DNA of 35,165 bases. It comes from UBA11512 sp964623895. GTDB lineage: Bacteria; Bacillota; Clostridia; Oscillospirales; CAG-272. Positions 25,174 through 33,546 of this stretch are shown piece after piece. Position numbers and translations under genes: made by a program. Below the pieces are notes generated by a model that was not told the DNA's origin, ran no database searches, and was given only the letters and a program-made list of their open reading frames with translations. Positions within the stretch are counted from its first letter, which is position 1; each line of letters begins with the position of its first letter. The stretch spans positions 1-35,165 of the forward strand of contig CAZUWA010000014.1 in assembly GCA_964623895.1 (NCBI GenBank). The letters run 5' to 3'.

Positions 25174-26451
25174 TTACTCTGCCAATAGTTTTTCAACCGC
25201 CGCCAACCTTGCACAGATGCAAAGAAGTTCCGCAGCAGGCGCCACCTCTTCAATGGGAGGATAGGAGGGGGCAATACGTAAATTTTCATCTTTTGGATCA
25301 TGCCCATAAGGGAAAGTCGCACCAACATTCGTAAGCACCAGACCGGCATCCTTGCATAATGCATAAGTACGCTTTGCGGTTCCTTCCGGCAGATCGAGAG
25401 AAATGAAATAGCCGCCTTTCGGCTTGCTCCACCGACCGACACCATACGGCGTCAGTTGTTCATCAAAGACCCTTTCCACCATTTCAAACTTCGGGCGAAG
25501 CAGTTCCGCGTGTTTCTTCATATGTGCACGCACCCCATCTGCATCCTTAAAAAAGACAAGATGGCGCAATTGATTGACCTTATCGTTACAAATGAGTTGT
25601 TTTCCGATGATCTTCTTGTCAAAAGCAAGATTCTTTTCCCCTGTCGCCAGTACCGCAACACTTCCACCGGGATAGGTCACTTTCGAGAAAGATGCTACAG
25701 TATAGAGCATATCTTCTTTTCCCTGTTTTTTAAGTTCCGCAAAAAGGTTTAAGAGTCGGTCGCCCTCGTCATACATATCGTGAACTATGTAAGCGTTATC
25801 CCAAAAAATTCTGAAATCTTCAGCCGCAGGCGTCAGAGCGGCAAAGCGGCGCACCGTCTCATCGCTATAAGTAATGCCGGTAGGATTGGAATATTTCGGG
25901 ACACACCAAATTCCCTTGACGCTCGCATCATTGTTGACCCATTTCTCCACCTCGTCCATATTCGGACCGTCGTCCGTCATGGCAATCGGGATCAGCTGAA
26001 AACCGAATGTTTCGGAGATACTGAAATGCCGATCATACCCCGGACAGGGGCAGAGAAACTTTCTGTTTGGAATGCTCGCCCAAGGAGCACTGCCGGTATG
26101 ACTGCCGAAGATCATATAGCGCGCAACCGTATCAAACATCATTGAAAGCGAAGAAACTCCGCCAACGATCATATTTTCTGTGGGAATATCAAGCAAGTTC
26201 GAAAACAGTGTCTTGATGCCCGACAGTCCATCCGGTACACCGTAATTTCGACAATCCACTCCGTCAAAAGCGGTGTCTTCGCTCTGAGAAACAGCCGTCA
26301 ACAACCCTTCCGAAAGACACAACTGCTCAGACGAAGGCTTTCCGCGCGAGATATCCATCCGAATACCCATTTTCGAAAAGCCACTATACCGTGCGCACAG
26401 TGCTTCCTTCTCCGTCAATAATTCTTCTTTACTCATTTCCGTATACTTCAT
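25174..26451 (-). CDS. PLP-dependent aminotransferase, subgroup Ic-like
   Basis: The 425-residue product starts MKYTEMSKEELL, as known relatives do; a longer in-frame start adds 22 untypical residues. It matches the fold-type I family known as Aminotran_MocR/PF12897, one member of which is a characterised type Ic aspartate aminotransferase. Visible landmarks: MDISRGKP near 32-39, KYSNPTG (186-192), WDNAY (217-221) with D218, and SFSKVTYPGG with K257 as the PLP lysine. The activity is probably aspartate or a related amino-acid transamination, but the substrate is inferred. It is first gene of the five-gene minus-strand operon and has its own promoter. Confidence 0.88.
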   Translation of the reverse strand: MKYTEMSKEELLTEKEALCARYSGFSKMGIRMDISRGKPSSEQLCLSEGLLTAVSQSEDTAFDGVDCRNYGVPDGLSGIKTLFSNLLDIPTENMIVGGVSSLSMMFDTVARYMIFGSHTGSAPWASIPNRKFLCPCPGYDRHFSISETFGFQLIPIAMTDDGPNMDEVEKWVNNDASVKGIWCVPKYSNPTGITYSDETVRRFAALTPAAEDFRIFWDNAYIVHDMYDEGDRLLNLFAELKKQGKEDMLYTVASFSKVTYPGGSVAVLATGEKNLAFDKKIIGKQLICNDKVNQLRHLVFFKDADGVRAHMKKHAELLRPKFEMVERVFDEQLTPYGVGRWSKPKGGYFISLDLPEGTAKRTYALCKDAGLVLTNVGATFPYGHDPKDENLRIAPSYPPIEEVAPAAELLCICARLAAVEKLLAE

Positions 26452-26561
26452 ACAATTTATTCTGAACCTTCTCCAAAAGAAGGCTTCCTTTCCCATAAAA
26501 TCAAACTGTAATTCCACTGTCTCTGTCTATCTGACGGAAAACAGTAGTTCACCATCTTTAT

Positions 26562-26590
26562 ATTATAATCCTTTCAAAGCAAAATGTACA
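26562..26590 (-). promoter_or_regulatory. Promoter of the aminotransferase operon
   Basis: On the minus strand, TGTACA (26590-26585) and TATAAT (26567-26562) are separated by 17 nt. The -10 is perfect; the -35 is weak, so an activator or a low rate is possible. Confidence 0.6.
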
Positions 26591-26668
26591 GTCTTTTTTT
26601 GAAAAAAAATAGAAATCTTTTTCAAAAAAACTGACATTTTTACAAAACATTCTCTTTGGTATCATTTC

Positions 26669-26693
26669 AAAAAAGGCTGTATGAAGAACAGCC
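26669..26693 (-). terminator. Terminator of the 231-residue protein gene
   Basis: On the minus strand, GGCTGT (26693-26688) pairs with ACAGCC (26680-26675) around a 7-nt loop, followed by six T. It begins 8 nt after the stop codon. Confidence 0.8.
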
Positions 26694-26700
26694 CTTTGTA

Positions 26701-27396
26701 TCACTCGGAGATCCACGCGGAAAATACTTCTTCCGAGCGTGTATACTCCTTTGTTGTTTGCATGATCGTTTTGACTTTCAGGCAAAGAACAGCATTGTCC
26801 GGAAACTTTTTGAACAGCGGATCGTTCTGAAAAACGGTCAATTCCGAAAGTTTTACACCATAACCATCTGCCATACTGCCTTCCGGTAGTTTTTCACAAA
26901 GTTCGGACACCGGGCGTAAGATCTCTGTCTTCTTTGCCATTTCATAACAGTGCGGAGAGAGAATACAGATCGAGGCATCGGACAGCCGCAAACGGTCTTC
27001 GAAGTCCGCTTTGGCATCATTATAACTGCCGTTGTACACTCCGCCGATCTCCTCTATTTGATCATCCCCCTTCTCATATTCGCTATCGGAAATTACAATA
27101 TTCTCTCCGGACGAAGCAATCGGAGTGGTGATCATTCCAACAGAAAGCGTCAGTTCATTCGGCAACACTTTTTCAAACGCATCACACAGTTCCCCCTGCG
27201 CTCCGCTTGAAAAATACACCGGACCGGCATAATAGATATACAGATCCGCCTCTTCTCTGCCTGCACATTGCGCAGTCAGACCGATCACAGTCGCCAACAC
27301 CAACACACCAATGATAATGTGCTTTTTATAATAAAACCAGATTGTTTTCAGTTTTTCCTTACCAAATTTCATGTTTTTTAAAGTATTCTGTTCCAT
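26701..27396 (-). CDS. Hypothetical anchored extracytoplasmic protein, 231 residues
   Basis: I do not recognise this protein. A basic head (KFGKEKLKTIWFYYKK) precedes one membrane helix (about 26-43), so the rest is outside. The outer part starts EEADLYIYYAGPVYF and is built of beta-like stretches with acidic loops; it resembles the shape of a periplasmic binding-type domain, but no motif is diagnostic. CAAGGAG is 7 nt before the ATG. It is a single-gene unit with its own promoter and terminator. Confidence 0.75.
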   Translation of the reverse strand: MEQNTLKNMKFGKEKLKTIWFYYKKHIIIGVLVLATVIGLTAQCAGREEADLYIYYAGPVYFSSGAQGELCDAFEKVLPNELTLSVGMITTPIASSGENIVISDSEYEKGDDQIEEIGGVYNGSYNDAKADFEDRLRLSDASICILSPHCYEMAKKTEILRPVSELCEKLPEGSMADGYGVKLSELTVFQNDPLFKKFPDNAVLCLKVKTIMQTTKEYTRSEEVFSAWISE

Positions 27397-27425
27397 ACCG
27401 TAACTCCTTGTGTATCCTGCCTTTT

Positions 27426-27454
27426 ATTTTACCACAATTTTCGTCATCTTGCAA
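27426..27454 (-). promoter_or_regulatory. Promoter of the 231-residue protein gene
   Basis: On the minus strand, TTGCAA (27454-27449) and TAAAAT (27431-27426) are separated by 17 nt. Confidence 0.7.
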
Positions 27455-27466
27455 GAGCGAAAAAAC

Positions 27467-27511
27467 AAATCCTCAAAGCAAATCTCTGTAAAACATTCGC
27501 TTTGAGGATTT
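27467..27511 (-). terminator. Terminator of the yitT-GNAT-rqcH unit
   Basis: On the minus strand, AAATCCTCAAAGC (27511-27499) pairs with GCTTTGAGGATTT (27479-27467) around a 19-nt loop, followed by GTTTTTTC. It lies 16 nt after the rqcH stop. Confidence 0.8.
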
Positions 27512-27527
27512 TCATCCGATTTTCAAA

Positions 27528-29279
27528 CTATTTGACCTTCATTTTTGCACACCGTTCCTGATCCGGTGTAACAACTGCCGAATAATTGGTGTGATAGATT
27601 ACATACCCGGGTCTCGCCGCGGGAGGCTTTTTCACATTTCGCGCCTTGGTATAATCCACAGATACCAACACTCCGTCCGACAGTTTGCTGTTGCAGGCCG
27701 CGATCACCGCCGCATCGGTAAAATCTTCGGAAGGAGGATCATCCACCCCGTCGGTAATCAAAATAACATGTGAGCCGGGCGCACCATGCACATGAAACCA
27801 CCAGTCATTCTTCTCTGCCACCTTGAACGTCAAAGCATCATTTTGCAGATTGTTCCGACCGCACAGCACGCGAAATCCGTTAGTTGTTCGATATTCCGGA
27901 TAATGTGTCGACAACAATTTCTTGGACGGCGGAATACGCAAAGCCGATGCGTATCCGGTACGTACCATCTCCGTACGGATCTCATCTATGTCGCTCGGAA
28001 GGGTTGCCCTTGTCAAAGCGTCAAAAACGCTGTAAAGATATTGGAGCTCCTCGTCCCCTTTTTCAAGCTGAAGCGTTAATTCTCTCTCAGCATTTTTGGC
28101 CTTGTTGTATTTCTTAAAATACAGTTGCGCATTTACCGAGGGAGAAAAGCGCGGATCAAGTTCCAACGTTACCTCTTCCATTTTTTCAGAATAATAATTG
28201 ATGACTGTCACCTTCTTCTGCCCCGGAAGAATGGCATACAGATTGGCAATGATCAAGTCTCCGAACTGTTTGTACTGTTCCTTTTGTGCACAAAGCCGCA
28301 GTTCTTCCCGTTGTACTTCCATTTTCCGAAGCAAGCGGCTCTCCGCATTGGTCAACGTCTTGAAGAGATCCTGCGCACGACGGTGTAGCCGTTGTCCTCG
28401 CTCTCGCTCAGCGTAAAAGCCGTCAATCAGCGCTGAAGGACTGTCATACCGCACCTCTTCTCCCAATCCGCTATACTGCGTGAGCGGCAAGAAACTGTAT
28501 TCGGTGTTTTTTCCATCCACTTTGATAACAACCGGCATGAAGCGCTCTTCCCGAATGACGCTCATCACTTTTTCAAATGCCGTAAAAAGTCGATCGGCAA
28601 ATGCCGCAGAGGACGGATCGGTCATTCCGGAAGCCAAATATGCGATCTCCCTTGCCACAAGCGATGAAATGCCCCGATAACTTGACATGATAAATTTATC
28701 GGCGGGTCGGTCACCTGCCGCCGCCGCTCTTGCAAGGAAATTCTCCTTTGTTTCGGTCGTCGGATCTTCCTTGCCCTCTTGGAGCGGCGGCAAAGTATAA
28801 ATCATGCCGGGAAGCAGTTGCCTTTTTTCGCTCGATGTAAAATCCACCGGGCGAAGGACTGCCAAAATTTTGTCTTCCCCATCAGTAAAAATGAGATTGC
28901 AGTATTTACCCATCATCTCAATGATGATTGTCCGCTCGGTCTCAAATCCCATTTCGTCACGCGAACGGAATTTGAACCGAACAGCTCTCTCAAAACCAAG
29001 TTGTTCAACCGATAACAAAATCCCTCCTGTCAAATGCTTGCGTAAAAGGGTGCAGAACATCGGCGGAACTGCCGGATTTTCTTTGGGCAGTTCGGAAAGA
29101 TTCATTCTGGGGTTGCCGGGCGCGGCAGAAAGTGCCAACCGAACCGCTTTCCCCCCTGCGCGGATATGCAGATCGATCTCGTCCTTTTCAGGCTGATGGA
29201 TCTTTTCTAATTTTCCTCCGACCAGTCGCTCACGCAGTTCCTTTGCAAGGCAGGCGATCATGCCGGCATCTAATGCCAT
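27528..29279 (-). CDS. rqcH: RqcH / NFACT family ribosome quality-control factor
   Basis: Bacterial Rqc2 homologue that binds obstructed large ribosomal subunits and directs addition of C-terminal alanine tails for degradation; older names include FbpA. The 583-residue product starts at MALDAGM, with AAAGGAG 5 nt upstream, which is the conserved NFACT N-terminus; a longer in-frame start adds ten atypical residues. The NFACT-N domain (1-200), a helical coiled-coil middle (about 270-430) and the NFACT-R domain with WWFHVHGAPGSHV (about 493-505) are all visible. It lies 47 nt after the GNAT gene and ends at a clear terminator. Confidence 0.95.
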   Translation of the reverse strand: MALDAGMIACLAKELRERLVGGKLEKIHQPEKDEIDLHIRAGGKAVRLALSAAPGNPRMNLSELPKENPAVPPMFCTLLRKHLTGGILLSVEQLGFERAVRFKFRSRDEMGFETERTIIIEMMGKYCNLIFTDGEDKILAVLRPVDFTSSEKRQLLPGMIYTLPPLQEGKEDPTTETKENFLARAAAAGDRPADKFIMSSYRGISSLVAREIAYLASGMTDPSSAAFADRLFTAFEKVMSVIREERFMPVVIKVDGKNTEYSFLPLTQYSGLGEEVRYDSPSALIDGFYAERERGQRLHRRAQDLFKTLTNAESRLLRKMEVQREELRLCAQKEQYKQFGDLIIANLYAILPGQKKVTVINYYSEKMEEVTLELDPRFSPSVNAQLYFKKYNKAKNAERELTLQLEKGDEELQYLYSVFDALTRATLPSDIDEIRTEMVRTGYASALRIPPSKKLLSTHYPEYRTTNGFRVLCGRNNLQNDALTFKVAEKNDWWFHVHGAPGSHVILITDGVDDPPSEDFTDAAVIAACNSKLSDGVLVSVDYTKARNVKKPPAARPGYVIYHTNYSAVVTPDQERCAKMKVK

Positions 29280-29326
29280 AAGTACTCCTTTCGATGAGAC
29301 AAACCACATCCGTCCCTTTCAAAATA

Positions 29327-30043
29327 TCAGATCTTGTATGCATCCACCGCGTAAAAGCGGCTCTCTCCCTCAAATCCGAGTGCCTTTGCAATCTTTACGG
29401 ATGGGCGGTTGTAACAACTGCAACAATAAACCACGCCGCGCTTTTTTTCAAGCAATATTTTTGAAAGCATGGCGACATTCGACTTTCCGTACCCATTTCC
29501 CCGTTTCGACGGCAGAGTGTAGACGGCAACTTCCAAAAGCCGTTGACCTTTGCTGTGCGGATTGACGGTGGCAAGAGATAAGACCTGCCCATTCTCCACA
29601 GTTACCACCGTTTCAAGCCCGGATGCAAGCAGTTCGGCAAGGTCGAAATCGGTATTGTTTTCCTTGACCTTTCTTAAAACCGCTTTGGTCAGCACCTCTG
29701 AATGGCATCCGATAGTATCGGCGCGCAACTTTCGTTTATCCCACAGTACAAAAGAGCGATAATAGCGCATTTTTCCGGTCTGCGGACGATAATATCCTTC
29801 TTTTTCAAGATATGGTGTGAGAATCTTATCAAGTTCCGCAAGTGTTCTTTTCGAAAACAGATCGTCCGGATGTCGAAGAATAAGGTCGCGCACTTCGGGA
29901 TAGACCCCAAAATAACACTCCAGTTCTACCCGTTTTTTCGATTGACTGAATACCACCGGTACAATGGCAGGAAGCGGCCACTCATCGATACCCACTTCAT
30001 CCTCAATGGTGATCAACAAATTTCTCTTTTGCTTTTCGGTCAT
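29327..30043 (-). CDS. GNAT family N-acetyltransferase
   Basis: The 238-residue product has an acetyl-CoA binding motif RGNGYG at residues 181-186, preceded by a LEVAVYTLPS strand and followed by an SNVAMLSKILLEK helix, the usual GNAT arrangement. The last stretch, NRPSVKIAKALGFEG, is the typical GNAT C-terminal 'N-x-x-S-x-x-x-A-x-x-x-G-F'. The N-terminal 110 residues are an additional domain I cannot place. It overlaps yitT by the 4-nt ATGA and is translationally coupled to it. Substrate unknown. Confidence 0.85.
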   Translation of the reverse strand: MTEKQKRNLLITIEDEVGIDEWPLPAIVPVVFSQSKKRVELECYFGVYPEVRDLILRHPDDLFSKRTLAELDKILTPYLEKEGYYRPQTGKMRYYRSFVLWDKRKLRADTIGCHSEVLTKAVLRKVKENNTDFDLAELLASGLETVVTVENGQVLSLATVNPHSKGQRLLEVAVYTLPSKRGNGYGKSNVAMLSKILLEKKRGVVYCCSCYNRPSVKIAKALGFEGESRFYAVDAYKI

Positions 30044-30975
30044 AAGTCCTCTTCATCCAACCTCTTGAAACCGTTTCCAAGCACTTGGTTGGCGCTGGTG
30101 ACGATCATAAAGGCATCCGGATCTTCTTCCAAAACGATCTGCCGCGCGTTCGGCGCGACCTGTTTGTGCATAGCGCACATCAGAATATGCTTTTTATTGC
30201 CGGTGTAAGCACCCTGCCCCTGAAGATAAGTCACACCTGCGTGCAGTTCATAGTTGATGCGCTCAGAGATTTCTTCTTCCTTAGTGGTGATGATATAGAT
30301 CATGCGCGCGCCGTCCGTTCCGTAAAGGATCATATTTGAAAAATAAGACTGAACAAATATGCCGAGAGCAGAATAGATCAGAATCTCCGGATTGAAATTC
30401 TGCCAAACGATCTGACCGTTCTCAAAGATCGTGCAGATACTGCCGAAGAGAATGATGATACCGTCCACGATCAGATAAAACGTTCCGGTCTGCATATGCT
30501 TATACTTGAGCCGAAGCACTTTAATAATGATATCTGTTCCGCCGTATGTCGAACCTGCACGCATGATCAGCCCAACAGCAACACCTACCAACACCCCGCC
30601 GCCGATCGCCGCAGGCAACGGGTCGATCGAATAACCGATGGAGACTTTGACCTGATCAAGTGCTTCAATGAGCAGTGAAGAAGTGAAAACACTGACCAAT
30701 GTGGAAACGGAAAATCGGAAACCGAATTTCACAATGCCTAAGATCAAGATGGGAATATTGATGATCAGAATGATCAAACCTTTACCAAACGGAACAAAGT
30801 CCAACCGCTCGAGCGCAATGGCAAGTCCGGAAACGCCGCCCGGTGCAAGGGTGGAAGCTCCAAAAAAGAAGGAAATGGCAACAGAGTAAATGACAATTGA
30901 TGCGATCATCATCAAAAGATCTTTCAACCGCTGACTAAACGGCATATTTTTTTTCACAACATTGTTTTTTTGCAT
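30040..30975 (-). CDS. YitT family membrane protein with DUF2179 domain
   Basis: The product is 311 residues from MQKNNVV, chosen because GGAGAG lies 7 to 9 nt upstream; earlier in-frame starts lack a site. The first 210 residues hold about six membrane helices (YitT/DUF161 region), including FFFGASTLAPGGVSGLAIALE and the GGVLVGVAVGLIMRAGSTYGGTDII segment, which is diagnostic. The last 85 residues are the soluble DUF2179 domain (GARMIYIITTKEEEI and on). Proteins of this type are common in Bacillota; their transport role is not settled. It heads the yitT-GNAT-rqcH unit. Confidence 0.92.
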   Translation of the reverse strand: MQKNNVVKKNMPFSQRLKDLLMMIASIVIYSVAISFFFGASTLAPGGVSGLAIALERLDFVPFGKGLIILIINIPILILGIVKFGFRFSVSTLVSVFTSSLLIEALDQVKVSIGYSIDPLPAAIGGGVLVGVAVGLIMRAGSTYGGTDIIIKVLRLKYKHMQTGTFYLIVDGIIILFGSICTIFENGQIVWQNFNPEILIYSALGIFVQSYFSNMILYGTDGARMIYIITTKEEEISERINYELHAGVTYLQGQGAYTGNKKHILMCAMHKQVAPNARQIVLEEDPDAFMIVTSANQVLGNGFKRLDEEDL

Positions 30976-31070
30976 TTTGTTACTCTCCATTACAAAATTG
31001 AACTGTGTTTCCAAAGAAAAATCAAGGACAGCATCCGCGTTCCTACATCGTGAAACTTTCATACGCGCTT

Positions 31071-31099
31071 ATTTTACCATGAAGCGAAACGCTTGTCAA
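31071..31099 (-). promoter_or_regulatory. yitT promoter
   Basis: On the minus strand, TTGACA (31099-31094) and TAAAAT (31076-31071) are separated by 17 nt. Its leader is about 90 nt. Confidence 0.85.
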
Positions 31100-31121
31100 G
31101 AAAAATACGCACAAAAAAGTA

Positions 31122-31150
31122 TTGACAAATCATCCAAAACGTGTTATATT
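31122..31150 (+). promoter_or_regulatory. Promoter of the secreted protein gene
   Basis: TTGACA (31122-31127) and TATATT (31145-31150) have a 17-nt spacer. It diverges from the yitT promoter, with 22 bp between the two -35 boxes, so a shared regulator could reach both. Confidence 0.9.
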
Positions 31151-31192
31151 GTAACAAAACCAATAACGCACATTGCACACAAGGAGGAAAAC

Positions 31193-32755
31193 ATGAATAT
31201 CAAGAGATTCATTAAAACAATTTTTCGTGTAACGACCGTAACTGCGCTTTGCGCTTCCATGTTACTTTCCGCACCTGCCGCTCTAAGGGCAAATGCCGAC
31301 GGCACGCATGGCTTTTATATGTCCTGTGACAGTTCGGTGACAGGCAAAAAGAGCGCCGCCTTTATGATTGATTTCTATTCGGACAGTGAAGAGGCATGGG
31401 CAACCTATTGGGCAAACGCCAACTTTAAAATGAATGCCGATGCCTTCAAAAAACAGATAAAACCGATCAAGTTCGTGCACAGTGGCGGTTATGCCGGGTT
31501 ACAGCTTCTATACGGTCCCGGTCAGCGCAAAGGCTGTATGTCGATCTGGAGACAAGAATATATTGACCGTCAGACCAAAAAGCAAGTCTACCTGTATGCC
31601 GAAGCACTTTACGGTGCAACTACAAAATATAACAACGAAGGTTCGGGTACATCCTGTGTCATGGACTTCGACTGGAACAGTAATCAATGGTATAAACAAC
31701 TTCTGTATACATGGATCGATGAGGAGACCAACATGACATTCGTCGGCACATGGTATTATGATTATGAAGCAGACAATTGGAGACTGTTCGCATACTACAA
31801 TACCTTTTTCCCCGATTCCTACCTCGACGGCAACATCGACCAGTTCCTTGAGAATTTCGTGGAAAGTTACAGAGAAACCACGCGTTCCTTTAGATATCGG
31901 AACATTTATTTCCAAGATTTGGAACGTAACTGGATTTCTTCTCCGAAAGTACATCTTTGGAGTGATGGTAATGCCAAAGCCATCGGTGAAACGAGTATGG
32001 GACAATCCGATGACAAAACCTATGTTTGGGCATCCGTCGATGGAAAATCATCTGTCGATTCCGATGAGAGAGAGGATTTATATGTCACCCTCGAACAACC
32101 AAGCCAGCCGACCTACGGTAAGCCCGTCCTTGACTCTTCCGTCATTAATACCGTCAACGGAAAGACCACAGTCTCTTGGACAGCAGGTGAGCACAGCACA
32201 CCGCAACTTTCCTATCAAGTCGTTATCACCGGAAACGACGGTAGCACTGTCTTGAAGACCTTCTCCGGCACACGCCCGGAGGTCAATGAACTGGAACTTG
32301 ATCTCGATACCGACGCATTCAAGTGCGATATCACAGTCACCGATGTATTCGGTCAGTCCACGACCACCACCTGCCAAACCGCAAACTACACCGGCACAGA
32401 AAAGGCAGATGCAGTCAAAATAAGCGGCTACAAAGCATACGTCGATGAAAAAGATGTTGATCTGTATGTCGTGTTTGACGACGCTTCCGTCGGCAAGGAA
32501 GTAGAGATCAGCGTTGGCGACAAGACCGAAAAGGTCACTGTCAGCAAGGACGGTACGGTCGTTACCCTTGCACCCACAGCACTAAACGACAAGATCACCG
32601 TCAAATATGATGGTGGTGTCATTGAAGAATACACCTTGAAGCAATATCTTGAAGCCGTTACGAGTGCTGAAGGCGTGTCCGATACACAGAAAGCAATCGC
32701 AGAAGCGCTGTTAAACGGTGAAAATTACGCTGAATACCTCACATCCGTCAAATAA
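31193..32755 (+). CDS. Secreted protein, 520 residues, DUF3472-like fold suspected
   Basis: The start is the ATG with AAGGAGGAAAAC upstream. A signal peptide is clear: basic MNIKRFIK, a hydrophobic core and AxA cleavage at ANA|DG (35/36). The mature protein first has a region rich in Trp and aromatic residues (about 40-250), which I would tentatively compare with DUF3472-type carbohydrate-associated proteins. A fibronectin-III-like segment follows (about 305-400, TTVSWTAGEHSTPQLSYQVVITG), then another beta-rich segment and a short helical tail. No LPxTG, SLH or choline-binding repeat is present, so it is probably released or held non-covalently. Function unknown. Confidence 0.8.
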   Translation: MNIKRFIKTIFRVTTVTALCASMLLSAPAALRANADGTHGFYMSCDSSVTGKKSAAFMIDFYSDSEEAWATYWANANFKMNADAFKKQIKPIKFVHSGGYAGLQLLYGPGQRKGCMSIWRQEYIDRQTKKQVYLYAEALYGATTKYNNEGSGTSCVMDFDWNSNQWYKQLLYTWIDEETNMTFVGTWYYDYEADNWRLFAYYNTFFPDSYLDGNIDQFLENFVESYRETTRSFRYRNIYFQDLERNWISSPKVHLWSDGNAKAIGETSMGQSDDKTYVWASVDGKSSVDSDEREDLYVTLEQPSQPTYGKPVLDSSVINTVNGKTTVSWTAGEHSTPQLSYQVVITGNDGSTVLKTFSGTRPEVNELELDLDTDAFKCDITVTDVFGQSTTTTCQTANYTGTEKADAVKISGYKAYVDEKDVDLYVVFDDASVGKEVEISVGDKTEKVTVSKDGTVVTLAPTALNDKITVKYDGGVIEEYTLKQYLEAVTSAEGVSDTQKAIAEALLNGENYAEYLTSVK

Positions 32756-32787
32756 ATCAAACTTCATCAATATTGGAGGAAACAATC

Positions 32788-32955
32788 ATGAAAAAGAATA
32801 TTGCAAAACTGCTGGTAGCTCTTCTCTGTCTCACCGTTCTCTGCGGCGCATTCGTAGGTTGCGGCAATAAAGATCAAAAGACCTCGGACGATACCTCGTC
32901 TTCCGCGGAACCTTCCGAAAACGGCATTTGGCTTCCTTTCATTGAGAATAAATAA
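32788..32955 (+). CDS. Small predicted lipoprotein, 55 residues
   Basis: Starts at MKKNIAKLL with GGAGG 8 nt upstream. The hydrophobic core ends in AFVGC, a near lipobox, so Cys would be lipidated and only about 30 residues remain: a Ser/Asp/Glu-rich, disordered piece ending NGIWLPFIENK. That end is hydrophobic and might be a contact site. It lies 32 nt after the secreted protein gene and shares its transcript, ending at the terminator just below. I do not recognise the family. Confidence 0.7.
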   Translation: MKKNIAKLLVALLCLTVLCGAFVGCGNKDQKTSDDTSSSAEPSENGIWLPFIENK

Positions 32956-32974
32956 TCTTTACAAAAAAACATGA

Positions 32975-33013
32975 CAGGCTGTAACAAAACTTTTTACGTT
33001 TTGTTACAGCCTG
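32975..33013 (+). terminator. Terminator after the lipoprotein gene
   Basis: CAGGCTGTAACAAAAC (32975-32990) pairs perfectly with the complementary run at 32998-33013, a 16-bp stem with loop TTTTTAC, then CTTTCATTTTAA. The arms carry an A-run and a T-run. Confidence 0.85.
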
Positions 33014-33027
33014 CTTTCATTTTAAGC

Positions 33028-33147
33028 AAAAGACTTTGCCTTAACGGATCCGCAAGTTTTAAGGCAGCGCGTGCAAGGGCGCATCCTTCTGTATCCCTTG
33101 GTAGAGGCAAAAGTCTTTGTAAAGTTTTTGCCTCCACGAAACTTTGG
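33028..33147. repeat. Inverted-repeat-rich spacer after mazF
   Basis: AAAGACTTTGCC near 33029-33041 pairs with GGCAAAAGTCTTT near 33106-33118 with one bulge. Inside lie GCCTTAA/TTTAAGGC and AAGGG/CCCTT pairs. A second palindrome, AAAGTTT (33121-33127) with AAACTTT (33139-33145), abuts the mazF stop. No gene is seen. It looks like an extragenic palindromic element or a folded 3' region of mazF RNA. Confidence 0.5.
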
Positions 33148-33546
33148 TCACACCGTTGCGGCAGCAACCGCATCCTCTCCGCTCTTGCCTTGCAGTCCAA
33201 GACTTACAAAAAGAGCCCGATCGACATCTCCCATCAGTTCGGGAGAAAGATGCCCCATCTTTTCTTTCAATCTCTTTTTATCAATCGTCCTGATCTGTTC
33301 CAACAAGACCACAGAATCGCGGAGCAAGCCTTCCGGACGCTCCCCGCTCCCACTGACCGTCACTTCGATATGCGTCGGCAGTTTGGTCTTCCCGAGTTGA
33401 CTGGTGATCGCCGCGGCAATGACAGTGGGGCTGTATCGGTTGCCCACATCATTCTGGACGATCAGCACTGGACGCATCCCGCCCTGCTCCGAACCGATTA
33501 CGGGACTGAGATCCGCAAAATAAATGTCTCCTCTTCTGACAGTCAT
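33148..33546 (-). CDS. PemK/MazF family endoribonuclease toxin
   Basis: The 132-residue product has MTVRRGDIYFADLSPVIGSEQGG at its N-terminus, RPVLIVQNDVGNRYSPTVIAA and a THIEV strand, and LLRDSVVLLEQIRTID; all match MazF/NdoA-type toxins. The catalytic Arg (R in RPVLIVQN region) and Thr (in AAITSQ) appear to be present. The enzyme cuts mRNA at specific short sites. GGAGTG lies 7 nt before the ATG. No ribbon-helix-helix antitoxin reading frame is found directly upstream on this strand, where alr/ndoAI would normally sit. It is either an orphan or regulated in trans. Confidence 0.93.
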   Translation of the reverse strand: MTVRRGDIYFADLSPVIGSEQGGMRPVLIVQNDVGNRYSPTVIAAAITSQLGKTKLPTHIEVTVSGSGERPEGLLRDSVVLLEQIRTIDKKRLKEKMGHLSPELMGDVDRALFVSLGLQGKSGEDAVAAATV

